DNA of 64,000 bases from the NCBI GenBank assembly GCA_019973155.2, contig BPQB01000043.1:217959-281958 (forward strand). Reading direction: 5' to 3'. Position 1 is the stretch's first letter; the number at the start of each line of letters is the position of its first letter. Positions 44,737 to 58,344 of the stretch are shown piece after piece. Source of the stretch: Phanerochaete sordida (Eukaryota > Basidiomycota > Agaricomycetes > Polyporales > Phanerochaetaceae). The notes below the pieces were generated by a model. That model worked only from the letters and a program-made list of their open reading frames with translations, did not search any database and was not told where the DNA came from. A program made the position numbers and the translations under genes.

Positions 44737-47700
44737 TTAAGCGGCGGCGGCAGCAGCAGTGGAGTGGTCCAAATATCCCTTAGCAGCGGCTTTCAAGACC
44801 TTAAGCACCTCCCTCCTTCGGACCTTGTCCGCGGGCAGCTCCGCCTTGCCAGTGACCAGACTGAACAGGTAGGCAAAGTCGGCCTGGACAGACAGTGGCA
44901 GCCGCGAAGTGCTACCCTGCTTGCCGGCTTGCATCTTCTCCTTGAACTGTTTTGCGAAGTCGTCCGAAACGACCTCCGCGCGCTGCACAACCTCCGGCGG
45001 GACGCCGGCGAGGTTGGCGACGTGCGTGCCGAAGGAGGAGGAGGCGACGCCCTCGACGAGTTTGTAGAGGAAGACGAGCTGCGCGGGTGTCAGCTATCGA
45101 GCTAGTGGGCAAGACTTTGGTGCGTACCTCCCGCTTTTCGTCGTCGACGTGGGTCGCCATGTGCATGGTGCGGATGTTCGGATGATACGCGAAGTCGTCC
45201 GTGAGCGAGCCGTAGTGGGTCGCAAAGAATGACAGCGAGAGCGTGTGGGTCGCAAGCTCGTGCAAGACCGCGCCAGCAATAGCCATGCCATCCTAACGAG
45301 TTTCGTTAGTCGAGCCACATCAATGCTGAGGGCTGCTACTCACGTAGGTCGAAGTTCCTCGGCCAAGCTCTGAGCTCGGAATGTCAGTTTCAGCACGCTT
45401 GCAGTGACACGTTACACACCATCGAGAATTACCAACGACCGTGGCGTCGCCTCGCGCAATATTTTGCAGCTAGTGTCAGGAGATCAGACTCGGCGTGACA
45501 GGAGAACACAGAACAGAAGACGTACCACTCATCAAGCTCGACCTTGAATGTGCTTGCATTCGAGAACATGTTGTCGTAGGCACCCATGCGAGTAAGAATC
45601 GCGTCCACGGGGCACAGTCTCGCACGTCTGGCTGGTACAAACATTCCGAGCTGAGCCATGATCTTCATCATACGGTTAGAAGATCAAGCACGGAATAATA
45701 TGCAGCACGTACCACCCCTGCAGCCGTCATGCGCATCGCCTGAAGAAAGATCAGTGTTCGATTTACAGCTAAAGCCTGGTATCAGAACTAACAGTAGATT
45801 TGCCTCTGTGCAATTGGTCAGTCATGTGCCTTGTATGCGATGCTCACCATTGCACTCACCCCATGTTCGGGCCAGTCAACAGCGCGATCCTGCCCACACC
45901 CTTGCCGAGCTTGACGTCGTTCGGGATAAAATCGCCTCTGAACCCGGCGCTGACACTCAACGCCGGGTGCCTGAGCTCGTCGAAGTCGATGAACGCCTCG
46001 TCACCAGCGACGAATTCGGGCCTGCACGCCGGCTCGCCAAGCGCGACCGAGGATTTCGCAAGCGAGAAGAGGCAGTCGAGCTCCGACAGCACGCGGATCG
46101 CGCGCAGCCACACGGAGCGGTCCCTGTCGAACTCGGCATACACCCGGTCCTTGAAGGATTTGATCGCAATTTTGCGGTTTTCGCGTGCTTCCTTGAGTGA
46201 ACGGATCGTCGTGGCGAGATCAGGGACGTTCCACCGGGTGACAGCCTGCAACAGCGTTCAGCGCGAAGCTGAACCAGAAATCTAGTGAACTACCGACCTT
46301 CGTACCACTGCCCTTCGTCCAGCTGGCCGGAACCTTTTCCTTAGGCTTTGTCTGCACTAGGTAAATTTCCTGCCAATACCGGTCAATCTCTGCAAACGCA
46401 GCCTTGCTCTGCGAGGCGTACTTTGTTCCCTTGAGCGCTGTGCCAGTAGGACAGCTTCAACCTAGCGAAGTTGTCAACGTGGTGCTACGCTTGATGTTCT
46501 GCCAGTACACACCCAGTCTTCTTCTCGAGCTTCTTCAGCTCCTTATCCAGAGTATCCTCGAGCTCTCTGATTTCTTCCATGACCGCGTCGTACTCTTCGT
46601 CTTTGCCCTCCCGAGGCATCAATTCGTCGACTGATTAAGTTCCAGGATTAGCGAAAGGCGCAAGTTTGAGTACAATGATAAACACACCGCCCTCGACGTC
46701 GAACAACGCCCTGACGTTCTTGACGTGAGGCGACAGATCCGGTGCACCCCTGAGAAGACCGGCGATGGTCTTCGAATCAAAGCCTTCGGCTGTGTTCGCA
46801 AGAGTGGACAAGCCCTTGCTGAGGGTCTTGAAAGACTGTACGAGAGCCCGTGAGCATCGTCGATTGTAAGTTAGAGGTCGCACGTACGTCTAGGACTTTC
46901 AGGAAGTCCTTGACTTTGCAGTTCTTCGCGTGGATACGCGAGACAATGCGCTCGAGGTCCCCGAGACCCTTTGCGACCTCGCTGAACTCGGCCTCGAAGG
47001 ATGGGTGGTTCATGAGGTCCTGTACCGCATCGAGCCTGCCAAAAGCCACGTTAGATGAGGTTTCAGCAAGAAAGCGTCGCATATAACCCACCTAGCGTTG
47101 ATGTCATCGATCTCTCGGAGGGGCATGCACAGCCAGATGCGGAATAGTCGCTTGCCTAGTACCAGTCAGACACCGGCATGCGATCTACAAATGCATAAAC
47201 TCACCAGAAGGCGTGACACAGCGGCTGAGGAGCTTCAACAATGAGCCGTCCTCTGTACCTTCGCTATTGACCAGAACCTGGCGGAAATGCTCAGCACAGA
47301 TACCCCACTACCACCGTAGCCACACGTACCTCGATATGCGCCAAAGTCTGCCCATCGAGGACCAAGCCCTGCCCCTTCTTCATCGGGTCATACACATTGA
47401 AGTTCTTCATCGTCAGGATGTCCTTGTCGATGTTAAGGGTGCGCAGGTACCAGATCATCGAGCCGAGCGCCTCGACCGCGCCGCGGGACTGGATCATGCT
47501 GAGGATCGCCTCTGGCACGGCCGCGCTGAGCCCGTGCGGCCGCGGCGCGAGGTCGTCGTCGTCGTCTGCCGAGGGCGGATACAGCTCCTTGAGCGCCTTC
47601 AGTGTGTCGTTGAACGAGAGGCCCTCGGAGTCGCGCAGGCTCGTCCACAGGCAGTTCGACGGCAGGATGGACTTGAGGAGGCGGGTCGTCGGGACGGAGA

Positions 47701-49739
47701 GGTTGCCCTGATCGTCGCATGAGCACGTCACCTCCAGGCTATACCATGTGTGAGAGCGCACCTTAGTGAAGATGATCTCTTTCGGCCGCAGCTGCCGGAC
47801 CATCGTCTCGAGCTTCGTGCGGCAGACGTCGTCCTCGAACGCGCTGAGGTTGAACTCGCTCGTGCTGCTGTCGAGCACGCACAGCCCGAAGGTCTGTTTG
47901 CCAGTCTTAGGGTCTTCTTCGCCGTCCTCGCGGATCGCGACGCAGTGCCCCGCTTGTTCATCCGTGAGGAGCGCCTCGTCGACGAGCGTGCCGTTCGTGT
48001 ACACCTTGTTCAGTTCGCGCCGCACGATCTTGTCCGCGGTGCTTGCCTTCGCTTTCGTCTTGCCCTTGTCCGCCGCGACGCGCATCTCGGCGCCGAGCGC
48101 GGTCTCGGCTTGGTCGACGCGACCGACTTTGTATCCTATGTGCGACTGTCAGAAGAGTGCGGAGGAACTATGCGATATGAGTACCTTTGGCGAGGAACTT
48201 CGCAGCCCAAAAGTTGAAGTTCTGCTCCGGCACACCGACCATGCTCATCTTGACGCGCTGCGTCAGCTTGAGGTCGAATTCTTGGTGACCAATGCGTGCA
48301 TCTTCCTCATACAGCTCGAGGAACTTGCCCTTCTGGAAGAACAGAACAGTATCAAAGTGGTTTTGCTTGATCTCCCAGAACTAACAGAGCATTGATCAGC
48401 ATTGTACGCACACAAGCGGCTGCGACGTGCACCAACCTGCTTCTCGAACGGCGTGAACGTCTTCCACGCCTTCGGCGGGATGTACAGCGTTCGGGGGTCG
48501 TACCCCTGCTCATTCGGGCGCGCGCCGTCCTTGTCGCGGACGTCGAGCAGGAAGTCGAACGGGTCTTCGCCACTCTTCTTCTCCTCCTTCTGCGCCTGCT
48601 GCCGCTGCTCGGCAGCGGTGAGGAAGATGTTGCTGCTCCCGCGCTTCACGCCCGGTTTCTTGCCGACCCTGGGGCGCTCGCGGTGCGAGCTCGGTTCAGG
48701 CAAGCCGTCTTCGCCCTCGGACGCGGATGTATGCGCGTAGTTGGAAAGGCGAGAGGACGCGCGGGAGGAGGAGGTTGAAGCGCGGGACTGAGGGCGCGTG
48801 TCGTCGTCGTCGTCGTCTTGATCTTCGTCCTCGGAGACGTCGTCGGGAACAATGAAATCGTCGTCGTCGTCTGCCTTGGATGCCTTGCCTATGAGAGCGC
48901 CATAGTGAGTATGGATACATACTGTCACAAGCTGGTTCAGCGTACGCTTTGGCTTGGCCTTCGCTGGAGGTTTGAACTTTGTGAGCCTCTGGGAGAAGGA
49001 TGAAACATCCAGCTCGTCTTCGTCTTCGTCATCGGACAGTTCGACAGCAATACGCTGCTTCTTCGCACGTCCTACGGAGCAGTGAGACACATAATTACGC
49101 CAAAGCCCTTTCCAGTGCATACCTTTCTTCTCCTCAGGCTCAGGAGATGGCTTGTATGCGGACAGACCTTGCTTGTAAGCATCCGCGTCTAAATCCTGAA
49201 TCTCGTCGTCCGAGTCTTCGAACACCAGCTTGCGTTTCTTCCTAGTCGGAGCAGTCTGATACGCGAATCGCTTTAGTACGAAGTCAGACGCACGAACAGG
49301 CAGCCATAGGACTCACAGTAGCCTTAGCCTTCTTTGGTTTCTCTTCCTCGTCCGGCGACAGCATATCAACATCTATGGGGTCGCTCGTCGGCGGCGTTTG
49401 CGCATAGCTCTCAGCACCGTCGGAGCTGCGTGTGAATGTCGCGTCCACGACGACACTCGACCGCGACGCGCTCTTTGACATCGGGGTGCGCGCCTCAGGC
49501 ACGACGGGATCCGAGGACGTGTCGTCTGACCCGCGCGCTGGGAGTGCCCGCGACGCGTCACCTGCTTTCTTCGGCCTCTCAGGCGCAGGCACGGCCTTCG
49601 TGGTCTTCGGTTCCGCGTCGCTCGACGCAGATCCCGCGGCGGCGGGTGTCTTCGCGAAGAAAGACATGAGACTCTTCTGCTTCATTTTGCCGGCGTTCTG
49701 GCTGTCTTTCGCGGGTGTCTTTTGGGTGGCTGGCGCCAT
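44737..49739 (-). CDS. MSH6: DNA mismatch repair protein MSH6
   Basis: Twenty-two exons on the minus strand join in frame to 1295 residues. Main ones: 49739-49317, 48888-48437, 48380-48185, 48135-47762, 47707-47330, 46245-45860, 45292-45128, 45078-44737. Near the N-terminus KQKSLMSFF is a PCNA-binding PIP box, followed by an acidic, Ser-rich linker typical of MSH6. The mismatch-binding domain begins [37 protein letters not shown] matches the Phe-x-Glu region, here read as KGKFLELYE. The ATPase has Walker A TGPNMGGKST, split over three exons with a 13-nt micro-exon (45805-45793), Walker [17 protein letters not shown] and the SFFATHY His loop. MutS-alpha (MSH2-MSH6) recognises base mismatches and small loops. 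Only an alanine-rich C-terminal end is unusual. Confidence 0.95.
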
Positions 49740-50058
49740 GGCGGGCAGGGAGGCTCTCGAGCGCGACGACGAGCGGAAGGAGCGCTGCTGAGAGAGGTTG
49801 GGTTCGAGCGACGCTCGTGGAGGTTTGGGATGCCCCCGCGTCTGGCGCCGGCTGCCAAATGAGTTACGCGACGCGTGCTGACGCGCCGATGATGACAAAC
49901 CAGCATGAGCGCGACGATCATCTCATCGTCGAACAGGACAGCGCGGAAGCATTTTCTTCGTATTTCGCGAGAAAATCCCAGGAAAATCGTTTAGTACGAT
50001 AAGCTAGTCAAGAATGTGGTATGTAGACTGGTGTACGTCTGCGCGTACTCTCGTTCTG

Positions 50059-51012
50059 TCAGTCCGCAGAGTACAGCTCGAACTCCCAGGGCAGGTCCAC
50101 CGTCGCACCCGTCTGGCTAAACCATAACCTCCTCAGCCGACACGTCGCGTACACTTTCACATACGAGACGTGCGACATTGTGCCAGAAGGCACCACACCA
50201 GCGAGGCGCGCTTTTTTCCTCGGACGAGGCTGGTTCCCGTAGTCTTCGTCCTCCGATGCATCTTCCTCCTCTTCCTCCTCTTCCTCGAGTAATGATACAT
50301 CAGAGAAGCGAGGGAGGAGATTTGCGAGATTTACGTTGATGATCGCCCAGCCGGTCAAACGATGCGACGACTGAGGGAAAGAAACAGGTAGATGCAGGAT
50401 GGGGAGTTCGGCTGGCTTCAGCCGCGGTGTTCTCTGCGACAACGTGAGCACTGGAGTATGGTCACACACCGAACAAGATACACCGGACTCTTTGCTTTCA
50501 TATACGTCTGCATTAACAGGATCACTCGGGAACTTGTCGTTTGATCCGCACATAACAAGGTCGGACTGTAGGAAGCTGGACATTACCTGGAACGTTGAGA
50601 ACCGTACAATGCCCTCTCTACCTGCTCTATCCACTATTCCGACTTCGAACGCCCACTCCTTTCCCAAGCTCCGAACCTGCAGATGTATCCATGGGTGTTT
50701 CAAGCCCAGGCTGCCGGTTGGTGGGCATCGGACATACGTTGAGCGTATGTCTGGGCTTTGGATGTGCAGAACAGTCTGACTGAGGGTGCGACCCTGACCT
50801 CGCCCATGCTCGTCGTCACTATCGATCGGCGGAGATGCGACCAGCTTTGCTGGTTCTGGCGGTGCCGGTGCCGAGCTCGTGTCTTCAAAGAGGCATACGA
50901 CCGAGTCTTCTGGCAGCTCCGCGTGCTTGCTCACTGTCCACAGAGCAAGCGGTTCCGAGCCGGTGGACGAGAAGAGAGAGACAATGGGTGGCTGGACGCT
51001 GTGTGCGAACAT
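50059..51012 (-). CDS. CFA20 domain-containing protein
   Basis: Single-exon gene of 317 residues, ATG at 51012. The block LKHPWIHLQVRSLGKEWAFE, followed by GREGIVRFSTFQ, and the later HLPVSFPQSSHRLTGWAIINVNLANLL are typical of the CFA20 (DUF667) fold found in CFAP20 and WDR90. The C-terminal strand YATCRLRRLWFS fits as well. Compared with animal CFAP20 (about 190 residues) it has an extra N-terminal ~95 residues, a ~35-residue insert after the second block, and a long run of eight Glu followed by EDYGNQPRPRKKARL, an acidic stretch next to a basic nuclear-localisation-type patch. Agaricomycetes lack flagella, so the role is probably nuclear or RNA-related, which is inference. Confidence 0.78.
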   Translation of the reverse strand: MFAHSVQPPIVSLFSSTGSEPLALWTVSKHAELPEDSVVCLFEDTSSAPAPPEPAKLVASPPIDSDDEHGRGQGRTLSQTVLHIQSPDIRSTYVRCPPTGSLGLKHPWIHLQVRSLGKEWAFEVGIVDRAGREGIVRFSTFQVMSSFLQSDLVMCGSNDKFPSDPVNADVYESKESGVSCSVCDHTPVLTLSQRTPRLKPAELPILHLPVSFPQSSHRLTGWAIINVNLANLLPRFSDVSLLEEEEEEEEDASEDEDYGNQPRPRKKARLAGVVPSGTMSHVSYVKVYATCRLRRLWFSQTGATVDLPWEFELYSAD

Positions 51013-51076
51013 GACGGTGAAGGATAAGAAAGGGAGATGGACGTCCGCCCTCGCGGCGCGGCGCTCACGAAATATT

Positions 51077-51381
51077 AGGGTGTTTCACGGTAGCCTTTTT
51101 GACGCGTTTTTGAGAGCCTTTTTGAGAGCCTTTTTGAGCCCTTTTTGAACCCTTCCCGGGAGGTCAAAACGACTCCGTAGGTTCAGCCCACGCTCCCAGA
51201 GCTCAGAAAAAGGGACAGCTCAAAAAGGCTCCCAAAAAGGTTTGCAAAACGCCTCTCGAGGCGTTTTGACTCGGAGCGTTTTTGGCCGGAAAACGTTTTT
51301 GGGGCCGCTCCCGCGGTCATCAAAAACACGCCCAAAAACGTCTCCAAAAAGCCGTCCAAAAACGCTACCGTGAAACGCCCT
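51077..51381. mobile_element. 305-bp MITE-like element between CFA20 and ERG3 genes
   Basis: Terminal inverted repeats: left AGGGTGTTTCACGGTAGC, right (read inward) AGGGCGTTTCACGGTAGC, one mismatch in 18. Sub-terminal regions carry GAGAGCCTTTTTG-type repeats and their complements, and a perfect palindrome AAAACGCCTCTCGAGGCGTTTT sits near the centre (about 51246-51267). Flanks show ATT on both sides (51074-51076, 51382-51384), the same target pattern as the element at 40106. No coding capacity. Likely a non-autonomous DNA transposon. Confidence 0.82.
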
Positions 51382-51738
51382 ATTGATGCGCTCTTCCCAA
51401 AACGGGAGGCGTCGGTGCGGCAGTCAGTCCTTTGCCTCTTCCGCCATGTAGCGTCCTGTAGCGTCAGAACCAGACGTTGCAATTTCATCCTTCCTCTACA
51501 CCTTTACTCACATGCTGTGCCAGCAGAGCCTATTCCCGCGCATAGTACGAACGCACACTCGCAAAAATTTACAACGTGCTCGGTCCCATTATCATTAACA
51601 GCACATTACAGTAGAGCGTAAGTCTGGTATCCTCTTTTTCCCCATGCTAGGCGGGGGTATCATACAAACAAGCAAACACAACGGCGCGCAGCCGCGAATA
51701 AATGAAGCGAGTAAAGTAAAAAGTCTATGCGACCTTGT

Positions 51739-52923
51739 CTAGGCCTGCTTTTTCTTCTCCGCCTCGAGCTTCTTGATCTCGAGCATCGGGTCGAGCTCGG
51801 AAAGCGGCTGGCGGTACGAGCCGCCCCACCGGTCGGAGAAGGTGAAGTACTGTCCGTAGTTGACAGTGAAGTACAGATGGTGCAGTGTGTGATGTGCGGG
51901 GCCGTTGATGACGGTCTCCAGTGGGTGACCAGTGATCATGTCTGAGTCGTGAATCTGCAAAGAGACGTTAATGATCAGGAGGAGTTTTTTTAGGGCAAGA
52001 GGGCGTACGAGGACGGTCCAGCAGTTCACGAATACAAACAGGCCGAGGTAAAGCTTCTGGTGAAGCGGGAAGAGGAACGGGAAGAGGTGGTACGGGATGG
52101 ACTGGAAGTAGCCGTCTAGTGGGTGGAATGCAAAGGAAGCGAAGGGCGTGGGGACTGGACCAGGGGTTAGACGATGGTCTGAGCGTGGGACAAAAATAAC
52201 ACGTACTGAGCCATTTGTGGTGCGGCTTGTGCAGCCACTTGTACACGCTCGGATGGTGTTCCCACCGATGAATCCAGTAGATGGCGTAGTCTGTGAACGC
52301 CAAGAAGCTGCACAAAGCGTCGTCAGCGATGCGGCACCGAGCAAATGTATGGAGAGCACGTACAAGAAGATAGAGAAGAAGAAGTAGGGCCAGCCGTGCT
52401 CGCTCACGTCGCCATACATGTTCGAGTACCCCCGCACTTCGGCGAGGAACCACGGGATCGTCAGCGCAATCATGGCCGGGAACGCCTTGAGGCTGGTCAT
52501 GATCTCGAGCTTGACCTGGTTCTTGAGGAACCGGGGGTGCTTCATCATCTCGTGGTTGAAGATGAAGGCATATGAGATGCCGGCGAAGAGGAAGTACAGG
52601 ATGTGTATCCCAATGAATGTGAACGCGGAGAGCGAGATGAGCTGCCGCAGGATGTAGTCGCGCGGCCACGCGGACAGCGGGGGAATGTCGGAGACGACGG
52701 GCGAGAGGAGGAGCTCGCTGGGGAGCGGCGGGTGCGGGAGGTGCGACACGAGGTACGACCACGTCGAGGCGGACGACGACAGGAGCGGGTGCGACGCGTT
52801 CAGCGACGCGGCGCTCGTGAGCATGTTCGCGTCGACGCTGCCCGCGAACGCGGAGACGGGGACAAGGCGCGCGTAGACCTTGTCGAGGAGGTACTCGTCG
52901 AGGACGTGGAGGACGAGATCCAT
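51739..52923 (-). CDS. ERG3: C-5 sterol desaturase
   Basis: Four exons, 52923-52364, 52307-52207, 52154-52009 and 51954-51739, join to 340 residues. The three histidine boxes of the fatty acid hydroxylase/sterol desaturase family are HRWEHH, HKPHH and HTLHH; they hold the di-iron centre. Hydrophobic helices include [22 protein letters not shown] and [23 protein letters not shown] and [17 protein letters not shown] are characteristic of Erg3. The enzyme introduces the C5(6) double bond into episterol in the ER during ergosterol synthesis. The C-terminus is lysine-rich (EAEKKKQA), resembling a KKXX-type ER retrieval signal though not exactly placed. Two exon joins occur at or next to His boxes. 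Confidence 0.95.
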   Translation of the reverse strand: MDLVLHVLDEYLLDKVYARLVPVSAFAGSVDANMLTSAASLNASHPLLSSSASTWSYLVSHLPHPPLPSELLLSPVVSDIPPLSAWPRDYILRQLISLSAFTFIGIHILYFLFAGISYAFIFNHEMMKHPRFLKNQVKLEIMTSLKAFPAMIALTIPWFLAEVRGYSNMYGDVSEHGWPYFFFSIFLYVLSIHLLGAASLTTLCAASWRSQTTPSTGFIGGNTIRACTSGCTSRTTNGSVRVIFVPRSDHRLTPGPVPTPFASFAFHPLDGYFQSIPYHLFPFLFPLHQKLYLGLFVFVNCWTVLVRPLALKKLLLIINVSLQIHDSDMITGHPLETVINGPAHHTLHHLYFTVNYGQYFTFSDRWGGSYRQPLSELDPMLEIKKLEAEKKKQA

Positions 52924-53716
52924 GGCGGGGGCGGCGCGCTTCCAGGCGGCTCTGCGCGTCGTGTGTGGTGCGCGGGGCGGCGGGGGCGGCGGCGAGGGTA
53001 GGGGCGGTCGTCAGAGACGTGCCAGGTGTGGACGGCCGAGCGATCCGGGCTGTGTGCTTTTATGAGTGCGCCTGGGCAGAAGTCAGACCACTCCTGAATT
53101 TTGGACGGGGTTGCTTACCGATTAGATCATTGATCGGGCGCCTCCCGATCTTGGAAAGGCAAATCGCCGATAGTCGCGGCCGCCCGCCGACCGCTTCGTT
53201 CCTCGGCCACCCCAGGCCTCCAGACCCTGCATGCTCGCCCGCTCGCCCCGCACGGTCGGAAGAGGGCCGAGTCGTGCAGCGAGTCGTACCACGCACCTGA
53301 GCCCACCCAACCGCGTGCTCTGGATTCCTGGAACACTTGCCGCGGAAGCAGACACCGCCTGCGATCGCCCAGGCTGGTCACCGGCCGAGCCTCTGACGGG
53401 TAGGATGCATCTGGCAGCGGCGTGCCTCCCGTCTGGATCGAACCGGGGCCCAGGACCATTCTCATGCCGACGCACGGGAGGGCCGCGTACTTGTTACAGA
53501 GTCATGCCTTCTCGTGCGGTGAAACGGACCGTAGTGACCACCCACGCCGTCGTAATCAGCATCCGGGTCCAGCGCGGAGACTTGACGTCGGCCGTGCAAC
53601 TACGAGTGAGGGGTGAAGATGCATGTATGCAGAGGGTATGTGGGGCATTAAGCAAGAATGTACAGTAAATGGCGCCGCCGCCTGCCCAAGAGCACCTGTG
53701 AAATGCGAAGGAATTA
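52924..53716. other. ERG3 upstream region and DnaJ 3' flank
   Basis: About 0.8 kb with no supported gene. A TCGATCC/GGATCGAACC word at 53436-53448 resembles a tRNA T-loop but does not form a T-stem, so it is not called. Confidence 0.45.
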
Positions 53717-55559
53717 TTATTGCGGCCTGCACTCCCCATCGTCCATGCCATCCTCCTCTTCATCGTCCTCCCAATCGTTCTCATCATCACCGAACTGGTG
53801 CGCAAACCCGTGGTCAAAGAAGTTACCACCAGCGAAAGGCGTTTCACGCACATCGGCGAGGTCGCTCTCCTCGAAGGCGACCTCATCTATGACCGCGGGC
53901 TTCGGATCCAGCTCGGGCTTCTTCGGCGGCAGCAGCGCTTCGAGGGCCTGAAAAGCAAGTGTCAGAATCGAACAGCCAAGGACACCACGACCGCGCAGTC
54001 AAACCTTGGGGTCGATGGTCTTGAGCCAGTCGGCGTCGGGCATGTCGACCTCGAACACGATGTATAGCAGGCCCTTCTGGTCCGGGTTCTTGAAGAACGG
54101 CATGCCCTCGCCTCGTATCATGACGGAGTCGCCTGACTTGTAAATCCTGCCAGGTGTACTCGTGACATGGATTCCGCGGCCGTCGAGGTGCGTAAGCAGG
54201 ATCCGCGAGAAGCCAAGCAGTGCTTCCGACAAGTTGATGTGGACCTTGGTCAAGAGGTCGTTGCCCGAACGTTCGAAAGATGCGTGCGGCTTTTGTTTCA
54301 GGACGAAGATCACGTCACCAGGTGGCACACCGGGCTATACACACATTCTCAGCACACGGTGAATATGACCAACAACAGAAACACATACCTCTTCATCACC
54401 AGCGCCCGAAAGGACGATTCGTTGCCGATCCGCCATGCCCCGCTCTATGAAGATCTCTTGACGGGTCTTCTCCTTGACAGTCTTCTTGCCCTTGCACTTC
54501 TTACACCTGCACCGCAATGTAATCAGCTACCATTCATGACCCAGATCATATTCACGCACTGGTCCTTCTCGCGCAGCTTCTCTCCTCGACCACCACAGTC
54601 CGAACACATGGCTCGCGAGGTACCGTAGCGTCCAGCGCCAAGCTGTCATGGCAGGAATGTGAGCTGACACTTCAAGACGCCTTGAGGTGAGCCTTACGTG
54701 TGTTTGGACGATGTTGAACCCTCTGCCCTCGCATTTCACACACTGCTTGGGCTTCGCAGACCCCTTGGCTCCCGAGCTGGACACGCAGGGTCAGATTAGA
54801 GCAGTATCTCGGCAGATTGCTTTGCAAACACACCCTTTGCAGACGGAACACACGGCCTCCTTCTCCATGTTCATCTTCACCGACTTGCCATTATACAGGT
54901 CTTCCAGCGTGACATCGTACTGAATGACCGAGTCCTCGCCCTTGCTTCTCCGGTGGCCGGGATGGCCGCCAGGCCCAAAGTCGAAGCCAAAGTGCATGCC
55001 GCCGAAGAGCTCGCTGAAGAGGTCGGCGGGGTCCATGCCGGGGCCGCCGCCGCCCTTGAGGCTGTCCAGGCCGAACCGGTCGTACGCCTCGCGCGAGTCG
55101 CTCTGGCTCAGGATCTCGTATCTAGGCGCATGCTGTCAGCGTGCGGGCGCGCTCCTCGGCGTGTGCGACGTACGCGGCGGCCATCTCCTGGAACTTTGCG
55201 CCGGCGTCGGGGTCATCTGGGTTCTGAGTGCGGGGTCAGCAGGGGTCGGCATGTCAACTGGGGGCGAAGGATCTCACTTTGTCCTGTGTGCATGATCGGT
55301 TAGGTTAGGCGCGATCGGAAGAGAGAGAGGACGCACTGGATGGTGTTCCCTGGCCTTTGGGCGTCGCACACGTCAACAGATGTTCGCTATGGAGAGCATC
55401 GTCCATCCACACCTTTTTACGATACGCCTTCTTGATGTCGTCTAGGCTGGCCGTTAGCCTAAGGATACAGGTGGTTAATGAGTCCATGCTGGTGCGCTTA
55501 CCGTCAGAAGCCTCGGGATGCACGCCCAGCAGGTCGTAGAGAGAGGTGTCGACAGCCAC
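53717..55559 (-). CDS. Type I DnaJ/Hsp40 co-chaperone (Ydj1/DNAJA-like)
   Basis: Eleven exons: 55559-55502, 55441-55413, 55354-55337, 55283-55278, 55223-55174, 55121-54834, 54776-54698, 54642-54560, 54506-54389, 54334-54005, 53947-53717; 429 residues. The J domain has YDLLGVHPEASDDDIKKAYRKK and HHPDKNPDD; the D-K of HPDK is encoded by a 6-nt exon. A short Gly/Phe-rich region (GGMHFGFDFGPGG) is followed by the four zinc-finger repeats CSVCKGSG, CVKCEGRG, CSDCGGRG and CKKCKGKK. The client-binding domain includes PGDVIFVLKQKPHASFERSGNDL. It stimulates Hsp70 ATPase and delivers unfolded clients. The acidic tail ends GECRPQ; no CaaX farnesylation box is seen, unlike yeast Ydj1. Confidence 0.92.
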
Positions 55560-56073
55560 TGGACATGGATGAGGTCTCGTTGGATGGCCTGGGCGGACGG
55601 ACTCACTTGGGTGTCAAGCGTGTGGCTTGTGGCGGTCAGCGACAGGAAGCAGGCCCCTGCCAGAAAGCGCGCACGTTGATCGCGGCGGATCACCCCGCCA
55701 CGTGTGCCCATAAATTTCGCGCCATCGCCGGCGCTTGCATTTTCTTTTCCTCCTCTTCGCTCTCCAGCGTCGGCCGTGGTCGACTGGCAGTCCTCCCAGG
55801 TGAGCCTCGTCTTCCGACTTTCAGGCGTTCGCATGATGCCTATGTTTAAACTTATCTACATTGTCCGACTGGCTTTCGCCGGATTTGAAGAAAACATTCA
55901 TTTTCTGACCTCCCAAACCTCTTCGTCAATCTCACGTTCGCTGACTCTCGCTGTCTCAGGTCTCAAGGTCCCTCATCTGCCAGAGGGCCCCCGCTTCTCC
56001 TTGTATATGCCTTCTCATGCGAAGATAGCAATTTAGCTAATGCTGCCGCGTCGTCTTGTAGTAGCTTTGTGCA
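55560..56073. promoter_or_regulatory. Divergent promoter: DnaJ (-) and Rcm1-like (+)
   Basis: The start codons of the two genes are 514 bp apart in opposite directions. No other coding frame is supported. A chaperone and a ribosome-maturation gene sharing a promoter region would fit common growth or stress control, but this is inference. Confidence 0.4.
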
Positions 56074-57959
<1,886 letters not shown>

Positions 57960-58344
57960 GTGGGATGCGCGCCACACGCGGCGTCGCCCCGGTGACTGTT
58001 TGTAGTCTCATGCACAATCACACGGAGTAAAGCCATGTCAGTTGTCATGTTGTAACATCGGAGGCTACACAACCACGGTGATATCGTTTACAACGAGCGA
58101 GAATAAGTCATGATCCGTACCAGAAATCGAGGCAGTTAGCTATCATCATGAGTATAGGCTCTGTCCTAGCAGTCGTCCTGCGATAGGTGAGCTGCTGTCA
58201 TATGCGATGAGAACGAATGTCAGGAGCGAGGAAAGGAGGCGAGGTAAGGCGTGCTGCGATCTGGTTTCGACAGCGACAGGGAGGTGAGTCGAGACTGCAA
58301 GCTGAATCAATTGGTCGGTTAGGGACAGAAATGCGATAATGCGA

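Noticed and set aside
53400..53480. T-loop-like GGTTCGATCC on the minus strand, suggesting a tRNA.
   Set aside because: The flanking bases do not form a T-stem and no A-box or acceptor stem could be found.
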